A DNA stretch of 64,000 bases, taken from positions 186,001 to 250,000 of the forward strand of contig CP085710.1 in assembly GCA_023823795.1 (NCBI GenBank), in the 5' to 3' direction. The notes beneath the pieces are model-generated. The model was not told the DNA's origin, did not search any database, and worked only from the letters and a program-made list of their open reading frames with translations. Every line of letters begins with the position of its first letter. Positions within the stretch are counted from its first letter, which is position 1. This document shows positions 60,600-64,000 of the stretch, in pieces. Origin of the DNA: Bacillus sp. F19. Lineage in GTDB: Bacteria; Bacillota; Bacilli; Bacillales; Bacillaceae. The translations under genes were made by a program, and so were the position numbers.

Positions 60600-61967
60600 A
60601 TGATACGACGTTCGTTATTGGACATTCAAACGATGGCAGGCGGATCAGGATTATCTGCTGAAAAAGAAAATGAGTTCATTCATGGAATTACAACGGATTC
60701 GAGGAAGATTGAAGCCCGAACCCTGTTCATCCCGATTGTCGGCGAAAATTTTGACGGGCACGAGTTTGCCGGAAAAGCGCTCGAAGAAGGTGCTGCTGCA
60801 ACTTTATGGGACCGCAATAAACCGAATCCTCCGTCAGGTGCCGTTATATTAGTTGATGATACGTTAAAGGCATTGCAGCAATTGGCGAGCAGCTATTTAG
60901 AGCAGCTTCAGCTTAAGGTAATCGGCATAACGGGAAGCAATGGGAAAACTACCACAAAAGATATGGTGGCTTCGCTGCTGGCCACAACATACCGTGTACA
61001 TAAAACCAAAGGGAATTTTAACAATCATATCGGATTGCCGCTTACGATCCTCAGCATGAACGAGGATACAGAAGTAGCTGTACTCGAAATGGGCATGAGC
61101 AGCAGGGGCGAAATCGAACTCCTTTCAAATCTTGCAAAGCCTGATGCTGCGATCATAACGAATATCGGCGAATCCCATTTAATGAACCTGGGATCAAGGG
61201 AAGGCATAGCAGAAGCAAAGCTTGAAATTGTCAGCGGGCTAAAGCCTGATGGCGTTCTTATTTATGACGGTGAGGAACCTCTGCTTACAGAACGGGTTCA
61301 AGCTTATTCGTTTAAAACGATTTCTTTTGGCGGGTCTGAGCGGAATGCTTATTCTCCTTCTGAGATTCAGCAAACAGAAAACGGCACATTCTTTAAAATC
61401 AGCGGGCGGGAAGAGAAGTTATTTTTACCTGTGCTCGGAAAACATAATGTTAACAATGCGCTCGCAGCAATCGCTGCAGCAGAATTCTTAGGTGTGCCGC
61501 AAGAGAAAATCAGTGAAGGATTAAAAGCAATCCAAATGACGGGCATGCGTCTCGAATTAACAAAAACAAAAGAGAATCTTGCTGTTATTAATGATGCATA
61601 TAATGCAAGCCCGACTTCAATGAAGGCAGCCATCAGGCTTGCGTGTGACATGCAGGGTTACAATCAGAAAATTCTTGTGCTGGGAGACATTCTTGAACTG
61701 GGCGAAGAGATGCAGGTGAAGTTTCATCAAGAGGTCGGAGAATCGATCGATTCAAAAGAGATTCATCATCTCTTCACGTTCGGGAAACTCGGTGCGGAAA
61801 TAGCTGCCGGTGCACGTAAAAAAATGGATCCGGCCCTAATTCATGTCTATCAAGATAAACAAGAGCTTGTTAATCAATTAAGACAGACGGCAAAATCCGG
61901 GGATCTCGTATTAGTAAAAGCTTCACGCGGCATGAAGCTTGAAGAAGTCGTTAATGCGCTTTTTTAA
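60600..61967 (+). CDS. murF: UDP-MurNAc-pentapeptide synthetase MurF
   Basis: Adds D-Ala-D-Ala to UDP-MurNAc-tripeptide in the cytosol, using the product of Ddl. The 455-aa Mur ligase has an N-terminal substrate domain (ITTDSRKIEARTLFIPIVGE), the P-loop VIGITGSNGKTTTKDMVASL, NFNNHIGLPLTILSMNEDTE, AVLEMGMSSRGEIELLSNLA, NIGESHLMNLGSREGIAEAK and the C-terminal VINDAYNASPTSMKAAIRLA with VLGDILELGE. AAAGGAG precedes the ATG. It lies directly after ddl. Confidence 0.97.
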   Translation: MIRRSLLDIQTMAGGSGLSAEKENEFIHGITTDSRKIEARTLFIPIVGENFDGHEFAGKALEEGAAATLWDRNKPNPPSGAVILVDDTLKALQQLASSYLEQLQLKVIGITGSNGKTTTKDMVASLLATTYRVHKTKGNFNNHIGLPLTILSMNEDTEVAVLEMGMSSRGEIELLSNLAKPDAAIITNIGESHLMNLGSREGIAEAKLEIVSGLKPDGVLIYDGEEPLLTERVQAYSFKTISFGGSERNAYSPSEIQQTENGTFFKISGREEKLFLPVLGKHNVNNALAAIAAAEFLGVPQEKISEGLKAIQMTGMRLELTKTKENLAVINDAYNASPTSMKAAIRLACDMQGYNQKILVLGDILELGEEMQVKFHQEVGESIDSKEIHHLFTFGKLGAEIAAGARKKMDPALIHVYQDKQELVNQLRQTAKSGDLVLVKASRGMKLEEVVNALF

Positions 61968-61979
61968 GGGAGAAATCAC

Positions 61980-62081
61980 ATGAACGAAACAACAGAGGGA
62001 CGCATTAAAAAAAAATTGACTATTTTTTTAAAAACTGCAGAAAAAATTAGAACAAAATGCGGAAGCAGCTGTCTTTTTTAA
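61980..62081 (+). CDS. Possible 33-aa peptide after murF
   Basis: GGGAG lies seven nt before ATG 61980, 12 nt after the murF stop. The frame reads MNETTEGRIKKKLTIFLKTA then EKIRTKCGSSCLF-stop. It is basic and amphipathic. There is no recognised homologue; it could also be the decayed start of a longer gene. The following 62082-62170 shows nothing else. Confidence 0.3.
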   Translation: MNETTEGRIKKKLTIFLKTAEKIRTKCGSSCLF

Positions 62082-62176
62082 TGGACTTGCACCTTGATTG
62101 AACATCCGGAATCAAAATGCTGCAGAATAAAAAGAGACTGTCATGATGAACGCTCCTTTTTGTTTTGAAATATAGT

Positions 62177-62214
62177 AACCCAGGGTACTTTAAATATACC
62201 CAGGGTTTTTTTGT
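62177..62214 (+). terminator. Terminator of the ddl-murF unit
   Basis: AACCCAGGGTA/TACCCAGGGTT (one A-A mismatch) with a 7-nt loop and seven T. Confidence 0.85.
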
Positions 62215-62267
62215 TTAAAACAACAGCTGGCGCAGTTTTACAAAATTGATGTTTGGGAGAGAGCGAC

Positions 62268-62975
62268 ATGAAAGGATGCCTATGTATTCATGGATTTACC
62301 GGTGCCCCGTATGAAGTGGAACCTCTTGTCCGCCATCTGAAGGAAGAGACAGACTGGGTGCTGAAAGTGCCTACTCTGCCGGGACATGGAGAGACCCCAG
62401 GTCTGAAGGGAATACAGTTCAGTGAATGGATTGCCCATGCTGAAAATGAATTAAGAGATCTGTTAGAAGAATGCACAGAAGTCTATATCATCGGTTTTTC
62501 AATGGGCGGATTAATTGCCGCGTATCTGGCATCGAGGTACCGGGTAGATAAACTTGTCCTGCTGAGTGCAGCGGCTTATTACCTTAATCCCCGGCAGATG
62601 CTTATTGATGTAAAAGAACTCTTTGCAGATGCCATTAGAGGAAATGCGGCAAACAATGAACTTTTTATAAGATACCGAAAAAAAATCCTTGAAACACCTA
62701 TTGCAGCTACGCTTGAATTCAGGAAACTCGTCAGGTATATCCGACCAATATTGGATAAAATAACTATACCTGTTTTGATTGTCCAAGGAGAGTGTGACGG
62801 AATTGTGCCTGTGAAAAGCGCAAAATATATCTATGAAAGAATCACTTCAGAGCAGAAGGAGCTTTGTTTTCTGCCCTGTTCAAAACATCTTATTTGTCAT
62901 GGGGAGGATTTCCCAATGCTTGTTGAAGTTATAGAATCCTTTCTGATGACACAAAATAAAATGAGTGCAAAATGA
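62268..62975 (+). CDS. Alpha/beta hydrolase (carboxylesterase / monoacylglycerol lipase type)
   Basis: A 235-aa cytosolic hydrolase resembling the small bacillary carboxylesterases (Est30 type). Seen: oxyanion HG in LCIHGFTGAPYEVEPLVRHL, PTLPGHGETPG, the nucleophile elbow IIGFSMGGLIAAYLASRY (Ser), Asp in VLIVQGECDGIVPVKSAKYI, His in PCSKHLICHGEDFP. The triad is complete. TTG 62253 overlaps the ribosome binding site GGGAGAG; ATG 62268 is chosen. Substrate unknown. Confidence 0.9.
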   Translation: MKGCLCIHGFTGAPYEVEPLVRHLKEETDWVLKVPTLPGHGETPGLKGIQFSEWIAHAENELRDLLEECTEVYIIGFSMGGLIAAYLASRYRVDKLVLLSAAAYYLNPRQMLIDVKELFADAIRGNAANNELFIRYRKKILETPIAATLEFRKLVRYIRPILDKITIPVLIVQGECDGIVPVKSAKYIYERITSEQKELCFLPCSKHLICHGEDFPMLVEVIESFLMTQNKMSAK

Positions 62976-62994
62976 ATCACATCTCTACGGCTTG

Positions 62995-63087
62995 TTGTAA
63001 AAGGATAAAAAAAGTGGTATGATTAAAGTTAAGTGTTTACGGGCTTTTATAAAGCTAACGTTTTGCCCGATGGGGCGTTTTTTGTTT
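62995..63087 (+). promoter_or_regulatory. cshA promoter and terminator-like leader hairpin
   Basis: TTGTAA (62995-63000), 17-nt spacer, TGGTATGAT (extended -10, 63016-63023). The 115-nt leader contains GCCC-GATG-GGGC flanked by AACG/CGTT and followed by TTTTTTG (63057-63087), which looks like an intrinsic terminator ahead of the gene, hence possible attenuation. Confidence 0.6.
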
Positions 63088-63140
63088 CACCATACATGAA
63101 AGTCTGTGAAAGCTATAGAGATTAAAAGGAGTAGAACAAA

Positions 63141-64000
63141 TTGACAATTACGTTTCAAGAACTAGGTATCAGCCCATTATTAATGGAAGCTATTAATAAA
63201 ATGGGGTTTGAAGAAGCTACACCTATCCAAGCACAAACCATTCCACTGGGGCTACAGAATAAAGATGTGATCGGCCAAGCACAAACTGGAACTGGTAAAA
63301 CAGCTGCATTCGGTATTCCGCTTATTGAAAAAATCGATGTTAAACAAGATAAGATTCAAGGGATCATCATTGCACCGACTCGCGAACTTGCGATTCAAGT
63401 ATCTGAAGAGCTTTACAAAATCGGATCTGCTAAACGCGCTCGCGTTCTTCCGATTTATGGCGGACAGGACATTAACCGCCAAATTCGCTCATTGAAGAAG
63501 TTTCCTCACATTATCGTTGGTACTCCAGGCCGTCTAATTGACCATATCAACCGTAAAACATTGAAATTATCTGACGTTCAAACAGTTGTAATGGATGAAG
63601 CAGATGAAATGCTGAACATGGGCTTCATTGAAGACATTGAAAACATTCTTTCAAATGTTCCTTCAGAGCACCAAACATTGCTGTTCTCCGCTACAATGCC
63701 TGATCCGATCAGACGCATTGCTGAGAAATTCATGACAAACCCTGAGCTTGTTAAAGTAAAAGCGAAGGAAATGACTGTTTCAAATATTCAGCAGTTCTTC
63801 ATTGAAGTACAAGAAAAGAAGAAGTTTGATGTATTAACACGTCTTCTTGACATTCAATCACCTGAGCTTGCGATCGTTTTCGGACGCACAAAGCGCAGAG
63901 TTGATGAGCTTTCTGAAGCATTAATGCTTAGAGGATATGCAGCTGAGGGAATTCATGGCGACTTAACTCAAGCTAAACGTATGTCTGCTCTTCGCAAGTT
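63141..64000 (+). CDS. cshA: DEAD-box RNA helicase CshA (5' part)
   Basis: Main DEAD-box helicase of the bacillary RNA degradosome and cold adaptation. The start is TTG 63141, after AAAGGAG, giving [20 protein letters not shown]. Seen: Q motif [16 protein letters not shown], Walker [16 protein letters not shown], Ia [13 protein letters not shown], Ib [17 protein letters not shown] box [17 protein letters not shown] motif [13 protein letters not shown], and the start of helicase domain 2 ([20 protein letters not shown]). The frame is open to the window end; the C-terminal part lies outside. Position after ddl-murF matches B. subtilis ydbR/cshA. Confidence 0.97.
   Translation, partial: MTITFQELGISPLLMEAINKMGFEEATPIQAQTIPLGLQNKDVIGQAQTGTGKTAAFGIPLIEKIDVKQDKIQGIIIAPTRELAIQVSEELYKIGSAKRARVLPIYGGQDINRQIRSLKKFPHIIVGTPGRLIDHINRKTLKLSDVQTVVMDEADEMLNMGFIEDIENILSNVPSEHQTLLFSATMPDPIRRIAEKFMTNPELVKVKAKEMTVSNIQQFFIEVQEKKKFDVLTRLLDIQSPELAIVFGRTKRRVDELSEALMLRGYAAEGIHGDLTQAKRMSALRK

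Overview
The window looks like a low-GC Firmicute of the Bacillus/Metabacillus type. The evidence is the string of Bacillus genes in Bacillus order: rrn-tRNA cluster, rocF, sigW-rsiW, cdaA-cdaR-glmM, glmS with its ribozyme, and at the far end ydbP-ddl-murF-cshA. AGGAGG-type ribosome binding sites, frequent GTG/TTG starts, two S-box leaders and a sigma-W autopromoter agree with this. All calls were made by reading the sequence; no database was searched.

Layout. 1-2.9 kb: 3' part of a 23S rRNA, 5S rRNA, ten tRNAs and one broken tRNA copy. 3-12 kb: arginase, the sigma-W/anti-sigma pair, the c-di-AMP cyclase and its regulator, then GlmM and GlmS, which feed UDP-GlcNAc synthesis; glmS is preceded by a glmS ribozyme. 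12-17.2 kb: an accessory block with a MocR regulator divergent from an EamA transporter, a frameshifted small gene, a start-less secreted-peptide remnant and a secreted NucA/NucB-type DNase. 17.4-26.9 kb: guaC, a LysM-CAP protein, a long superoxide dismutase, a PerM-type permease, a glycine-betaine transporter with fused permease and binding protein, ohr, a DUF2087 regulator and a GIY-YIG protein. An IS1182-like element (26894-28440) sits in the terminator of the last one.

28.4-36.2 kb: PadR plus a HAAS-domain membrane protein, then two quinone/electrophile-response dioxygenase loci, each under an excellent sigma-A promoter with an MhqR-like palindrome. Between them lie an acetyltransferase, a dehydrogenase remnant, a DUF4385 protein and an AAA ATPase-TPR membrane protein pair. 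36-54 kb: transport and regulation genes (ABC exporters, MFS, ALDH, TetR and GntR regulators, an S-box controlled MetT-like transporter, DedA), with several decayed genes (methyltransferase, TnpB, acetyltransferase). 54.5-56.5 kb: a methyltransferase convergent with an S-box controlled SfnG-like monooxygenase.

57.1-59.2 kb holds the most striking structure: 41 tandem copies of a 51-52 bp unit made of two back-to-back palindromes, with compensatory changes in the stems and large internal block duplications. It lies between ydbP and ddl, which are neighbours in Bacillus subtilis. The window closes with ddl, murF, an alpha/beta hydrolase and the start of cshA.
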